Part shown: piece by piece, positions 42,530 to 51,429 of the stretch
Layout: each line of letters starts with the position of its first letter
Position numbering within the stretch: position 1 is the first letter of the stretch
Origin: Paenibacillus sp. RC334
GTDB taxonomy: Bacteria; Bacillota; Bacilli; Paenibacillales; Paenibacillaceae
NCBI RefSeq assembly: GCF_030034735.1
Contig: NZ_CP125370.1
Location: forward strand, 992,001 to 1,056,000
DNA length: 64,000 nt
Reading direction: 5' to 3'
Notes under the pieces: model-generated
The model's database searches: none
What the model was told of the DNA's origin: nothing
What the model saw: the letters and a program-made list of their open reading frames with translations, nothing else
Translations under genes and position numbers: made by a program

Positions 42530-43280
42530 ACCTATTAAATCACTGTTTCATGTGCTGCTGGTCGAGGATGATCCGATGGTACAAGAGGTGAATCGACTGT
42601 TTATCGAACAGGTTGACGGGTTTCAGGTCGTAGGTCTGGCCTCCAACGGGCTTCGGGGATTGGAGCTGATTGAGGAGCTAAAGCCTGATCTGATTTTTCT
42701 TGACGTGTTCATGCCGTCGCTGGACGGGATAGCGACCTTGCAGCGCATCCGTTCTATGGCATTGCCTGTAGATGTAGTTGTCGTAACCGCCGCGAAGGAT
42801 ACGGAGACGATTCGTGAAATGATGCGAAACGGAGCGTTCGATTATATTATTAAACCTTTTAAGGTAGAGCGTATCCACCATACGCTGGAGCGTTACCGGG
42901 TGCAGCAGGCTGGATTATGGGCGGAAGAAGTAGGAACCCAGGAAGAGCTGGACCTCATTATTATGCAAAATGGAGAAGCGGCTAAGAAAGCGGTAGTCTC
43001 TGCTTCAGTATACGAGGAATGGGCGATGTCCTACGATGAGCTGCCAAAGGGCTTGAATGCTGCCACCCTGAAGCAGGTGCTTGCGGTCATGGAGCAGCAT
43101 GGCGGCAAGCTGTCTGCTGAAGAAACCGCTGAGGGAGTAGGGATTGCCCGTGTAACGGCAAGAAGATACCTGGATTATCTGGAGAAAAGGGGGATTGTGC
43201 GCCTGGTTGTGCATTATGGCGGGGTCGGTCGTCCCGTTAATCGGTATGAGCTGCTGCGTGACCAAAATGACCATAAGTAA
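42522..43280 (+). CDS. dctR: Response regulator DctR-like (CitB/DcuR family)
   Basis: A 252-aa two-domain regulator. The receiver has the acidic pair in LLVEDDPMVQ, phospho-acceptor Asp61 (IFLDVFMP), and Lys in YIIKPFKVERI. The C-terminal half (residues 170-245) is the winged-helix DcuR/CitB output domain: LNAATLKQVLAVMEQHGGKL, SAEETAEGVGIARVTARRYL. Start overlaps the kinase gene. Expected to activate dctA, and possibly the malic enzyme gene just downstream, when dicarboxylates are present. Confidence 0.9.
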   Translation: MSKPIKSLFHVLLVEDDPMVQEVNRLFIEQVDGFQVVGLASNGLRGLELIEELKPDLIFLDVFMPSLDGIATLQRIRSMALPVDVVVVTAAKDTETIREMMRNGAFDYIIKPFKVERIHHTLERYRVQQAGLWAEEVGTQEELDLIIMQNGEAAKKAVVSASVYEEWAMSYDELPKGLNAATLKQVLAVMEQHGGKLSAEETAEGVGIARVTARRYLDYLEKRGIVRLVVHYGGVGRPVNRYELLRDQNDHK

Positions 43281-43328
43281 CAATATGGACAAAAACTTCC
43301 CAACGCTTTTATGAAAGCGGTAACATGT

Positions 43329-43374
43329 AAAGGCAGGGGAACCTGGACACAAACAATACACGTGTCTGCCTTTT
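43329..43374 (+). terminator. Probable terminator after dctR
   Basis: AAAGGCA/TGCCTTT and GACAC/GTGTC form a stem with a ten-base bulge on the left side, followed by four T. Confidence 0.5.
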
Positions 43375-43416
43375 GTGTCTCACACATGCTATGAATAGAA
43401 TAGGAGCGGATGTACC

Positions 43417-44820
43417 GTGGCCTTTAATAGTCTGATTCTTCGATTGGAGCTCATTCATTCCAAAATAAACTTCGGTGAGGTCGCATCAACGATCAGCCGT
43501 GCTGGAGGAGACATTACTTCCATTGATGTTATTCGCCCCGGACAGGATTCTTCTGTTCGCGACATCACTGTCCACGTTGCTGAAATAGCGGAGACTGCGC
43601 TCATCGAATCACTCAAGTCGTTAGCAGGCATTCAACTCATTAACGTTTCTGACCGCACGTTTCTCGCGCACCTGGGGGGTAAAATATCAGTCCAACCCAA
43701 TTTGCCGATCAAAAATCGGGATGATCTGTCACGGGTATATACGCCGGGAGTGGCCCGGGTCTGTACGTCCATTCATGAAAATCCGAAAAAAGCGTACTCC
43801 CTGACCATCAAACGAAACACCGTCGCGGTTGTAACCGATGGTACTGCAGTTCTGGGGCTTGGTGACATCGGCCCACATGCGGCTGCACCTGTGATGGAGG
43901 GCAAGGCGATGCTATTCAAACAGCTTGCCGGAGTCGATGCATTCCCCATTTGTCTGGACACGAAGGATACGGAGGAAATCATTCGTACGATTAAGGCGAT
44001 CAGCCCGATTTTCGGGGGAATTAATTTAGAGGATATCAGTTCTCCACGCTGTTTCGAGATCGAAGCCCGCCTGGCAGAAGAATTGGATATTCCCGTCTTT
44101 CACGATGACCAGCACGGCACGGCGGTTGTGGTGATTGCAGGCCTGCTGAATGCATTGAAGGTCGTTGGGAAGCGGATCGAAAATGTTCGGGTCGTTGTGA
44201 ACGGAATAGGGGCCGCAGGCGTGTCGATATGCAAAATGCTGCTGGCCGCAGGGGTGAGCCGACTGGTTCCGGTAGATCGGGATGGAGCCATCGTACAAGG
44301 CGGCACCTATCCCTATCCTATGTGGCAATGGCTAGCGGATCAGCCGCAAGTAGAGCCCGAGTCAGGCACCTTAAAGGAGGTCATTCGGGATGCGGATGTG
44401 TTCATTGGTGTGTCACGTGGCAATCTGCTGAATGCCTCAGATGTACAGGGGATGGCGGTGGACAGTATTGTTTTTGCCATGGCTAATCCAGAGCCGGAGA
44501 TTGCGCCTGAGCAAGCTATCCCGCATGTTCGTGTATTTGCCACGGGTCGCAGCGACTATCCCAACCAGATTAACAATGTGCTTGTGTTTCCGGGCATCTT
44601 CAGGGGAGCGCTCGATTGCCGGGCGCGTCACATCAACGAGCCGATGAAATTGGCCGCCGCCCGCGCGATTGCTTCTGTCGTAAGTGAACGGGAGTTAAAC
44701 GAGCAATACATTATTCCAAGCATCTTCAACGAACAGGTCGTTACCCAGGTGAGGAAGGCCGTAATTGAAGCGGCTATTCTGACGGGAACGGCTCGGCGTA
44801 TTCCACCGGATTTCAGATAG
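43417..44820 (+). CDS. NAD(P)-dependent malic enzyme with N-terminal ACT-like domain
   Basis: A 467-aa cytoplasmic enzyme that oxidatively decarboxylates malate to pyruvate. Residues 1-75 resemble an ACT domain (LRLELIHSKINFGEVASTIS; GGDITSIDVIRPGQDSSVRD), which usually confers allosteric control. The catalytic part has VYTPGVARV (Tyr), VTDGTAVLGLGDIGP, GKAMLFKQLAGVDAFP, metal ligands in DDQHGTAVV, and the Rossmann motif GIGAAGVSICKMLL; NPEPEI completes the signature. The start is GTG preceded by AGGAGCGGA. Placed after dctR, it supplies pyruvate from imported malate, so the locus joins uptake, sensing and first metabolic step. Confidence 0.9.
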   Translation: MAFNSLILRLELIHSKINFGEVASTISRAGGDITSIDVIRPGQDSSVRDITVHVAEIAETALIESLKSLAGIQLINVSDRTFLAHLGGKISVQPNLPIKNRDDLSRVYTPGVARVCTSIHENPKKAYSLTIKRNTVAVVTDGTAVLGLGDIGPHAAAPVMEGKAMLFKQLAGVDAFPICLDTKDTEEIIRTIKAISPIFGGINLEDISSPRCFEIEARLAEELDIPVFHDDQHGTAVVVIAGLLNALKVVGKRIENVRVVVNGIGAAGVSICKMLLAAGVSRLVPVDRDGAIVQGGTYPYPMWQWLADQPQVEPESGTLKEVIRDADVFIGVSRGNLLNASDVQGMAVDSIVFAMANPEPEIAPEQAIPHVRVFATGRSDYPNQINNVLVFPGIFRGALDCRARHINEPMKLAAARAIASVVSERELNEQYIIPSIFNEQVVTQVRKAVIEAAILTGTARRIPPDFR

Positions 44821-44928
44821 TCCGCTAGAGCGAAATAGAATTACATAGCATCGTCTGTTAAACTGTGAAAATAGGCGGTTGCAGATACGTTGCCGTGTTA
44901 GCCTGATCTATTTTGCGGAGGTGCGGGG

Positions 44929-45840
44929 ATGAACGGAAGTCTGTTTGAGCCACGGCTGTGTGACGGGGATTATATTCCCCGTTTTTTTGCTTACTATTAC
45001 AAGCAGTGGCACGATTACACCATGCCGTATCACGATCATCATTCTACCGAAATTATGTACATGATCTCCGGCCTGTGCCGGGTGGATGTAAAGACAGGAG
45101 AGAAAGCGGGAGAAAGCATCACGCTGCGTAAAGGGGAGTTTATTATGCTGGACGCGGATGTGTCGCACCGACTGGTCGTAGAAGGAGAGCAGCCGTGCCG
45201 GATGCTGAATGTGGAGTTCGGTTTTACGGAAGGGGTGCGAGTAGGTCCGTCTATCCGACAAATGGCAGGGGAAGAGCACGAGGTCACAGCCTTCATGTCG
45301 CGTCCATTCCCTTATCTGGTACTGTCTGACCCGGAAGAGGTGTATTATACGCTGAAAAGCCTCGTGCTGGAGCTGGATCAACGAAAAGAACATCCAGGCG
45401 CAATGGCTGAACTGCTGTTTATGCAATTGCTCGTGCGAATTGCGCGTTTGCGTGAGGAAACGGAACGTAGTGACACGCAGCAAACGGATGTCTACATTAA
45501 ACGATGTATCGAATTTCTTCATCTCAACTATGACCAGGATATTCTGGTTAAGGATATGGCAGCGGCGGTGAATCTGCACCCAGGGTATTTGCATCGCATT
45601 TTCAAAAAACATACCGGACAAACACTCACCGCTTATTTGACCATGCTGCGAATGGACAAGGCCCGAATGCTGCTCCAGCAAACGGACATTCCCATTCACG
45701 AAATTGCCGATTATGTAGGCGTGGGCAGCAGGCAATATTTCCATATGCTCTTCAAAAAGCACACAGGCAAGACACCTGTCGAATACCGCTCTGCCGTGGA
45801 ACGCCATGTGTGGAACTATGCGGAGGATGAAGAGGGATGA
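44929..45840 (+). CDS. AraC-family transcriptional regulator
   Basis: A 303-aa regulator. The N-terminal cupin (YHDHHSTEIMYMISGLCRVD; LRKGEFIMLDADVSHRLVV) is the ligand sensor; residues 195-300 form the double helix-turn-helix: ILVKDMAAAVNLHPGYLHRI, FKKHTGQTLTAYL, MLLQQTDIPIHEIADYVGVG, FKKHTGKTPVEYR. It is intact, unlike the other two AraC-type genes in the window. GGAGGTG precedes the ATG. It lies 128 bases upstream of the alpha-galactosidase gene on the same strand and is its most likely regulator, responding to an alpha-galactoside. Confidence 0.88.
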   Translation: MNGSLFEPRLCDGDYIPRFFAYYYKQWHDYTMPYHDHHSTEIMYMISGLCRVDVKTGEKAGESITLRKGEFIMLDADVSHRLVVEGEQPCRMLNVEFGFTEGVRVGPSIRQMAGEEHEVTAFMSRPFPYLVLSDPEEVYYTLKSLVLELDQRKEHPGAMAELLFMQLLVRIARLREETERSDTQQTDVYIKRCIEFLHLNYDQDILVKDMAAAVNLHPGYLHRIFKKHTGQTLTAYLTMLRMDKARMLLQQTDIPIHEIADYVGVGSRQYFHMLFKKHTGKTPVEYRSAVERHVWNYAEDEEG

Positions 45841-45967
45841 GGTGGCAAGTTAAGTTAGGATTTTTGACACCTATACGCGAATCTGGTCATGATTTTGATA
45901 ACGCTCCCCTCTGGCAAATTGCTACAATGACGGTATACTACACATCTAACGCTGGAGGTTGAATGCC

Positions 45968-47467
45968 GTGTCATTTAAAGTAGCTTTTATTGGAGCGGGG
46001 AGCATCGGTTTTACCCGTGGAATTTTGCGAGATCTGTTGACGGTGCCGGAATTTAACGAGATTGAAGTGGCTTTTACGGACATTAATCAGCACAATCTGG
46101 ATATGGTCACTGAGCTGTGCCAGCGGGATATTCGGGAGAACGGTTTGTCTATTCAAATACAGTCCTCCACGGACCGGAAAGTGGCTTTGAAGGATGCCAA
46201 ATATGTGATTTGTACGATCCGGGTTGGCGGGCTGGAAGGGTTTGCGACCGATGTAGACATTCCGCTGAAATATGGCGTGGATCAATGCGTGGGCGATACG
46301 CTGTGTGCAGGAGGTATTATGTACGGGCAGCGTGGTATTGCGGAAATGCTGGAGATCTGCAAGGATATTCGCGAGCTAAGCGCACCAGATGTGCTGCTGC
46401 TGAACTACTCGAACCCGATGGCGATGATTACCTGGGCCTGCAACAAGTACAGCGGTGTACGTACGATTGGGTTGTGTCACGGTGTACAGCATGGACATCA
46501 CCAAATTGCTGAAGTATATGGCTTGGAGAAGCAGGATGTGGACATTGTGTGTGCCGGAATCAATCACCAGACGTGGTACATTCAGGCGTCACATGAAGGC
46601 AAGGATCTGACAGCTGGACTGCTGGAGGCTTTTGAAAAGCATCCCGAATATAGCCGCACCGAAAAGGTACGGATCGACATGCTTCGTCGCTTTGGCTATT
46701 ACAGCACCGAATCGAACGGTCATTTAAGTGAGTATGTTCCCTGGTACCGGAAGCGTCCGGATGAAATTCTCGACTGGATTGATCTGGGAAGCTGGATTAA
46801 TGGAGAAACGGGAGGCTATCTGCGTGTATGTACGGAAGGACGCAACTGGTTTGAAACAGATTTTCCAAACTGGATGAAGGAAGACCCATTGGTGTATAAG
46901 GCAGAGAATCGTGGTGAGGAGCATGGCTCCTACATTATCGAAGGACTGGAAACAGGACGTGTATACCGGGGGCATTTTAATGTCGTCAACAACGGAGTGA
47001 TTTCCAATCTGCCGGATGATGCGATTATTGAGGCGCCCGGATATGTGGATCGTAACGGCATTTCCATGCCTCATGTGGGTGAACTGCCGCTCGGCCCTGC
47101 GGCTGTCTGCAATGTTAGCATTTCAGTGCAGCGTTTGGCGGTTGAAGCTGCCGTACATGGGGACGACAAGCTGTTGCGGCAGGCGTTCATGATGGACCCA
47201 CTGGTGGGTGCGGTATGTAATCCGAAGGAAATCTGGCAAATGGTCGATGAAATGCTGGTAGCGCAGGAAGCGTGGCTTCCACAATACGGAGCGGCAATTG
47301 CCGAGGCGCGTCAACGTTTAGCTGCGGGCGATCTGATCCCAACTCGTGCGTATGAGGGAGCGGCAAGGCTTAAGGTCAAGACGATTGAGGAAATGCAGCT
47401 GGATCGGGAGGCGGCCAACAAAAATGCGGGCGAATCCGACAAAGGCAAGGAACGCGAAAAGGTGTAG
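45968..47467 (+). CDS. melA: Alpha-galactosidase, glycoside hydrolase family 4 (MelA-like)
   Basis: A 499-aa NAD- and metal-dependent glycosidase of family GH4, acting in the cytoplasm by a redox-elimination mechanism. The N-terminal Rossmann motif is AFIGAGSIGFTRG; the metal-site Cys and His fall in GLCHGVQHGH and GINHQTWY; LLNYSNPMAMITWA is also diagnostic. The CHG motif and the NYSNPMA form fit alpha-galactosidase (melibiase) rather than 6-phospho-glucosidase, whose members carry CN. The start is the GTG nine bases after GGAGG; a TTG three codons earlier abuts that site. It would hydrolyse melibiose or raffinose-type sugars after uptake; no transporter gene adjoins it. Confidence 0.9.
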   Translation: MSFKVAFIGAGSIGFTRGILRDLLTVPEFNEIEVAFTDINQHNLDMVTELCQRDIRENGLSIQIQSSTDRKVALKDAKYVICTIRVGGLEGFATDVDIPLKYGVDQCVGDTLCAGGIMYGQRGIAEMLEICKDIRELSAPDVLLLNYSNPMAMITWACNKYSGVRTIGLCHGVQHGHHQIAEVYGLEKQDVDIVCAGINHQTWYIQASHEGKDLTAGLLEAFEKHPEYSRTEKVRIDMLRRFGYYSTESNGHLSEYVPWYRKRPDEILDWIDLGSWINGETGGYLRVCTEGRNWFETDFPNWMKEDPLVYKAENRGEEHGSYIIEGLETGRVYRGHFNVVNNGVISNLPDDAIIEAPGYVDRNGISMPHVGELPLGPAAVCNVSISVQRLAVEAAVHGDDKLLRQAFMMDPLVGAVCNPKEIWQMVDEMLVAQEAWLPQYGAAIAEARQRLAAGDLIPTRAYEGAARLKVKTIEEMQLDREAANKNAGESDKGKEREKV

Positions 47468-47556
47468 CCTAGCAGGGCCTAGCAGCTTGGTACAATTGTA
47501 TGAGCGCTCACTGCATGTACATGCATGATGAATGGCCGTGAGGCTGTACTACGATC

Positions 47557-47602
47557 AAAAGGGTATTTTCATGGCGATGAGAGCCTGAAAATGCCCTTTT
47601 GG
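47557..47602 (+). terminator. Terminator after melA
   Basis: A 15-bp stem (AAAAGGGTATTTTCA with TGAAAATGCCCTTTT, one wobble) and a 14-base loop, ending in four T. The long gap to the cellulase gene (about 600 bases) otherwise holds a 13-base direct repeat (47597 and 47711), a small TCCCGA/TCGGGA hairpin and the cre-like dyad. Confidence 0.75.
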
Positions 47603-47923
47603 TGTCGATAGATTTAACGATTTGGCATAGACCGGAGTTTGGAGTTTATCATTGTCGATTTGAGCTGACGGAAATTAAAGAAAATCCCCTTATTTTTTCT
47701 AAATCCGCTTTTTTGGTGTCGATCCCGAAGGTCGGGAGAGCTTGTCACAGCAGGCATAGTTCATCATATGAAGGACTCGGCCCTTGGAAATGGGGAGACA
47801 GCAAAAACGGGTAATGTGGCAATTCATGTGCCTAATTAATAATTTAATCCTTAATTTATTCAATTTACAGCAGTTTTCCAGCTCACTATAATCTAACATA
47901 GGAGGTGACAAAAAGGGGAGAAA

Positions 47924-47955
47924 GTAAGCGCGTGGAAAAATAGAAAGCGCTTACC
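47924..47955. promoter_or_regulatory. cre-like dyad upstream of the cellulase gene
   Basis: GTAAGCGC and its exact complement GCGCTTAC are 15 bases apart. The right part, AGAAAGCGCTTACC, itself resembles a CcpA cre site (12 of 14 consensus positions, symmetrical AAAGCGCTT core). Catabolite repression of the cellulase is the natural inference. A good AGGAGGTGA just upstream opens only a 12-codon frame. Confidence 0.5.
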
Positions 47956-48068
47956 TTAGGCAGCTATGAACGCCGCTTTTTTTGGAGAAAGATGGCGTAA
48001 CTCACACATAATCATGTAACAATCAGGTGCCGCCATAGGAAGATTCAACAAAATCTACGGAAAGATAG

Positions 48069-50225
48069 GTGAAGCAATTGAAAACCAAGCAAGTGCTTCG
48101 TAAAGGCATGAAGTATGCTTTTGCGCTATCACTCGTCGCAAGCAGCTTTCTACCAGGTGCAGGATTTACGGATAAAATACATGCAGAATCCCATGTGGAC
48201 AATCCTTATCAAGGGGCGACAAAATACGTTAGTCCTGATTATGCGGCTAGTGTCGACACATCGATTGCCAAGATTACTGATGCCAATCTGAAAGCGAAAA
48301 TGCAAACCATCAAAACGTTCCCGACAGCTGTATGGCTCGATCGCATCGCTGCCATTAACGGCGGTGGAGGCAAGCTTGGCCTGGAAGCGCATTTGGATCA
48401 AGTGTTGGCGCAAAAGAAAGGCAACACACCAATTACGGCAGAGTTTATTGTATATGATCTGCCCGGACGGGATTGCCATGCCTTGGCCTCCAACGGTGAG
48501 CTGCCGCTGACCCAAGCGGGTCTGGAAACGTACAAAAAGGACTATGTCGATAAAATTGCTGCTATTTTTGCCAATCCGAAGTATCAGGATATTCGCATCG
48601 TAGCGATCATTGAACCAGACAGTTTGCCAAACCTCGTGACCAATCTGAATGACCCCAAATGCGCGGAAGCTAAATCTACAGGAATTTATGAAGCCGGCAT
48701 TAAGTATACAATTAATAAGCTGAACGAGATTCCTAATGTCTACAAATATGTAGATATCGGTCACTCCGGCTGGCTGGGTTGGGATAACAATCGCACAGCA
48801 ACCGTATCGTTGTTCACGAATGTTTTCAGAGACACGAGCAAAGGACTGTCCAGTGTGGATGGCTTTATCACGAATACAGCCAATACTTCACCGCTGACAG
48901 AGCCTAATCTGCCTGATCCAAACCTGAATATCGGCGGACAGCCGATCAAATCTTCCAAATACTACGAATGGAATCCTAATTTCGATGAATCTGATTTCGC
49001 AGAGGCATTGCATAGAGACTTTGTGAGTGCAGGCTGGCCGAGCTCACTCGGTATGTTAATTGATACGGGCCGTAACGGTTGGGGAGGACCTAACCGCCCG
49101 ACTGCCGCTGTCGGCAGTGATATTAACTCCTATGTGAACTCAGGCCGTGTAGACAAACGCTCGCATCGTGGTAACTGGTGTAATAACAGCGGAGCAGGTA
49201 TGGGAACTCCGCCGCAAACAGCTCCAGCTTCCCATGTTGATGCTTATGTATGGGCGAAACCTCCGGGTGATTCCGATGGTTCCAGCTCGCTCATTCCGAA
49301 CGATGAGGGTAAAGGCTTTGACCGATACTGTGATCCTACCTATACAACCAAGGATGGCACATTAACAGATGCTTTACCGAATGCACCTATTTCAGGAGCT
49401 TGGTTCCATGATCAGTTTGTTATGCTTGTGCAAAATGCATATCCAGCGATTGTCCCTTCATCCGGTGGCGGAACAACTCCTACACCAGCCGCTCCGGCAG
49501 TACCAGCGGGCTTAAAGGCGACAGCGGGTAATGCGGAAGTGAAGCTGACCTGGAATGCGTCCACTGGGGCCGACAGCTACACGGTAAAACGTGCAACCAG
49601 CGAAGCAGGTCCTTTTACAGCCGTTGCGCCTCTCGTTACTGAGAAAGAGTACACAGATAAGGGGCTGACCAACGGAACAACTTATTTCTATGTTGTAAGT
49701 GCTACGAATACGAAAGGAACAAGCAAGGATTCCACTGCGGTAAGCGCTGAGCCAAAAGGTACACCGACAGATCCAACGGATCCTACAGAACCAGCGGGTG
49801 ATCTGGTTGTAATGTACCGGGCCGGGGACACCGATCCAGCTAATAACGCAGTCAAGCCTTTCTTAAATCTGAAAAATAAAGGTACAACACCAGTGAAGCT
49901 GAGTGAGCTGAAAGTCCGGTATTATTTCACGAAAGATGGCAGCCAGGAGCTGCAATCCGCAGTAGACTATGCGCAAGTAGGCAATGATAATGTGCTGCGT
50001 ACCTTTACAGACAAGTATATTGAAATTGGTTTCAATGCTGCTGCTGGCACGCTTGCTGCTGGAGCGCAAACAGGTGATATTCAGATCCGCATCAACAATA
50101 GCGACTGGTCTAACCTGGACGAATCCAATGACTACTCCTTCGATCCTACCAAAACCTCTTATACAGAATGGAATAAGGTAACATTATTCCATAACGATAA
50201 GCTGGTGTGGGGAATCGAGCCTTAG
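48069..50225 (+). CDS. Secreted GH6 cellulase (cellobiohydrolase/endoglucanase) with Fn3 and CBM3
   Basis: A 718-aa exported cellulase. The signal peptide spans residues 1-40 (cleavage near KIHAES). The GH6 catalytic domain occupies about 45-445: VYDLPGRDCHALASNGE includes the conserved Asp-Cys, IVAIIEPDSLPNL the catalytic Asp, HSGWLGWDNN and LIDTGRNGWGGPNRP further active-site loops, and WAKPPGDSDG the C-terminal site. A Pro/Thr linker leads to a fibronectin type III domain (465-550, AGNAEVKLTWNASTGADSY) and a family 3 cellulose-binding module (570-718, YRAGDTDPANNAVKPFLNLK). It hydrolyses crystalline cellulose outside the cell, releasing cellobiose. GTG at 48069 or TTG at 48078 may start translation. 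Confidence 0.93.
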   Translation: MKQLKTKQVLRKGMKYAFALSLVASSFLPGAGFTDKIHAESHVDNPYQGATKYVSPDYAASVDTSIAKITDANLKAKMQTIKTFPTAVWLDRIAAINGGGGKLGLEAHLDQVLAQKKGNTPITAEFIVYDLPGRDCHALASNGELPLTQAGLETYKKDYVDKIAAIFANPKYQDIRIVAIIEPDSLPNLVTNLNDPKCAEAKSTGIYEAGIKYTINKLNEIPNVYKYVDIGHSGWLGWDNNRTATVSLFTNVFRDTSKGLSSVDGFITNTANTSPLTEPNLPDPNLNIGGQPIKSSKYYEWNPNFDESDFAEALHRDFVSAGWPSSLGMLIDTGRNGWGGPNRPTAAVGSDINSYVNSGRVDKRSHRGNWCNNSGAGMGTPPQTAPASHVDAYVWAKPPGDSDGSSSLIPNDEGKGFDRYCDPTYTTKDGTLTDALPNAPISGAWFHDQFVMLVQNAYPAIVPSSGGGTTPTPAAPAVPAGLKATAGNAEVKLTWNASTGADSYTVKRATSEAGPFTAVAPLVTEKEYTDKGLTNGTTYFYVVSATNTKGTSKDSTAVSAEPKGTPTDPTDPTEPAGDLVVMYRAGDTDPANNAVKPFLNLKNKGTTPVKLSELKVRYYFTKDGSQELQSAVDYAQVGNDNVLRTFTDKYIEIGFNAAAGTLAAGAQTGDIQIRINNSDWSNLDESNDYSFDPTKTSYTEWNKVTLFHNDKLVWGIEP

Positions 50226-50272
50226 GATTGGGACAGAAGATGTGCGCTTAAGCAATGGAAGAGCCCCGAAGG

Positions 50273-50307
50273 AAAAGCTACGGCACAACTGCCGTAGCTT
50301 TTTTTTG
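50273..50307 (+). terminator. Terminator after the cellulase gene
   Basis: A perfect 13-bp stem AAAAGCTACGGCA/TGCCGTAGCTTTT with a 4-base loop, followed by a run of T. Confidence 0.95.
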
Positions 50308-50399
50308 ATCGTGTTCAGATAAAGAGCCTCATGACCAAGAGAATAAGCATTCAAATTGTGTATAATGAAAAAGAATGCTGTTCTACTGTGGAGGTCATC

Positions 50400-51335
50400 A
50401 TGAGTAAAAAGTTAATTTTAGATGTAGATACGGGTATCGACGACGCACTTGCCATTGCGTACGCGGTCCATTCACCGGAATTGGAACTGCTTGGCATTAC
50501 AACCACCTTTGGAAATATCTCGGTAGAGGAGGCAACACGCAACTCACTGATCCTGCTGGAAAAGCTGGGTGTAGAGGCCCCGGTCGTGTCCGGCGCTCAC
50601 AAGCCGTATGCCCGCGAGCTGTTCAAGCCGTATTCCCGCCATATTCATGGTGAAGACGGCATTGGCAACCAGTTGAAGGGTTCGCCTTCCCGACAGGCAG
50701 CGTCTGGTGATGCGGCCGATTTTATCATCGGACAGGCTCGTCGCTATGAAGGCAAGCTTACCCTTGTAGCGGTGGGACCGTTGACCAACCTTGCGATTGC
50801 ACTGGATCGTTGCCCCGAACTGCCGCAATTGCTTGACCGTCTGATCATTATGGGCGGTGCAGTCACGGTAAAAGGCAATGTAACCCCAACGGCTGAAGCG
50901 AATATATATGCCGATCCTGAAGCCGCAGCCTATGTGTTGGGGGCGGGTTTCCCGCTCACGCTGGTTGGACTGGATGTGACCATGCAGACGCTGCTTCCTC
51001 AGCATGAAGTGGACAAATGGCATGAGCAAGGGACCGAGCTAGGCACCTTTATGGCAGATATGACGGACTTCTATATGGAAGCCTATCGTAATTTTAGACC
51101 CGGTATTGCAGGCTGTGCTTTGCATGATCCGTTGGCCGTAGGGCTGGCGATTGATTCCAGCTTTGTGGAGACGCGCCCGATGCACATTGCCGTCGAGGTG
51201 GGGGATTCCGCCGAGGTTGGTCGTACCCGTGAAGTACCGGGCGAGGATCAAGCTCATTTACAGACAAGTATTGACGTGGCACTTGAAGTGGATGCGGATC
51301 GGTTTTTGCGCCATTTTCTGAGTCGGGTGGTATAA
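50400..51335 (+). CDS. Nucleoside hydrolase (inosine/uridine-preferring, IunH/RihA family)
   Basis: A 311-aa cytoplasmic enzyme that splits ribonucleosides into base and ribose. The calcium-binding signature DVDTGIDDALA (Asp8, Asp10, Asp14, Asp15) opens the protein; further family motifs are TTTFGNISVEEATRN, VAVGPLTNLAIAL, IIMGGAVTVKGNVTP with TAEANIYADPEAA, and HDPLAVG (active-site His, Asp ligand). The ATG after GGAGGTC is preferred to an in-frame start 23 codons upstream. It appears monocistronic between two terminators and may serve nucleoside salvage. Confidence 0.9.
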   Translation: MSKKLILDVDTGIDDALAIAYAVHSPELELLGITTTFGNISVEEATRNSLILLEKLGVEAPVVSGAHKPYARELFKPYSRHIHGEDGIGNQLKGSPSRQAASGDAADFIIGQARRYEGKLTLVAVGPLTNLAIALDRCPELPQLLDRLIIMGGAVTVKGNVTPTAEANIYADPEAAAYVLGAGFPLTLVGLDVTMQTLLPQHEVDKWHEQGTELGTFMADMTDFYMEAYRNFRPGIAGCALHDPLAVGLAIDSSFVETRPMHIAVEVGDSAEVGRTREVPGEDQAHLQTSIDVALEVDADRFLRHFLSRVV

Positions 51336-51350
51336 AAAATAATTCAAAAG

Positions 51351-51379
51351 ATTGCCGATGGCTCTGCATCGGCAATTTT
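51351..51379 (+). terminator. Terminator after the nucleoside hydrolase
   Basis: Perfect 10-bp stem ATTGCCGATG/CATCGGCAAT with a 6-base loop and a short T tail. Confidence 0.8.
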
Positions 51380-51429
51380 GTGTATACATGTAGGCGCGTC
51401 CTCATAAACCACAAAGGAGGAGATTTATT

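Noticed and set aside
44908..45807. A 299-codon open frame on the minus strand opposite the AraC gene
   Set aside because: Composition (rich in His, Arg, Phe, Cys) is that of an antisense shadow, and the plus-strand AraC protein is complete and conserved.
47599..47814. A 71-codon frame in the gap before the cellulase
   Set aside because: No ribosome-binding site and no protein-like conservation; the stretch contains the melA terminator and repeats instead.
47904..47942. Short frame of 12 codons after AGGAGGTGA upstream of the cellulase
   Set aside because: Too short and overlapped by the cre-like dyad; could be a leader peptide but nothing else supports it.
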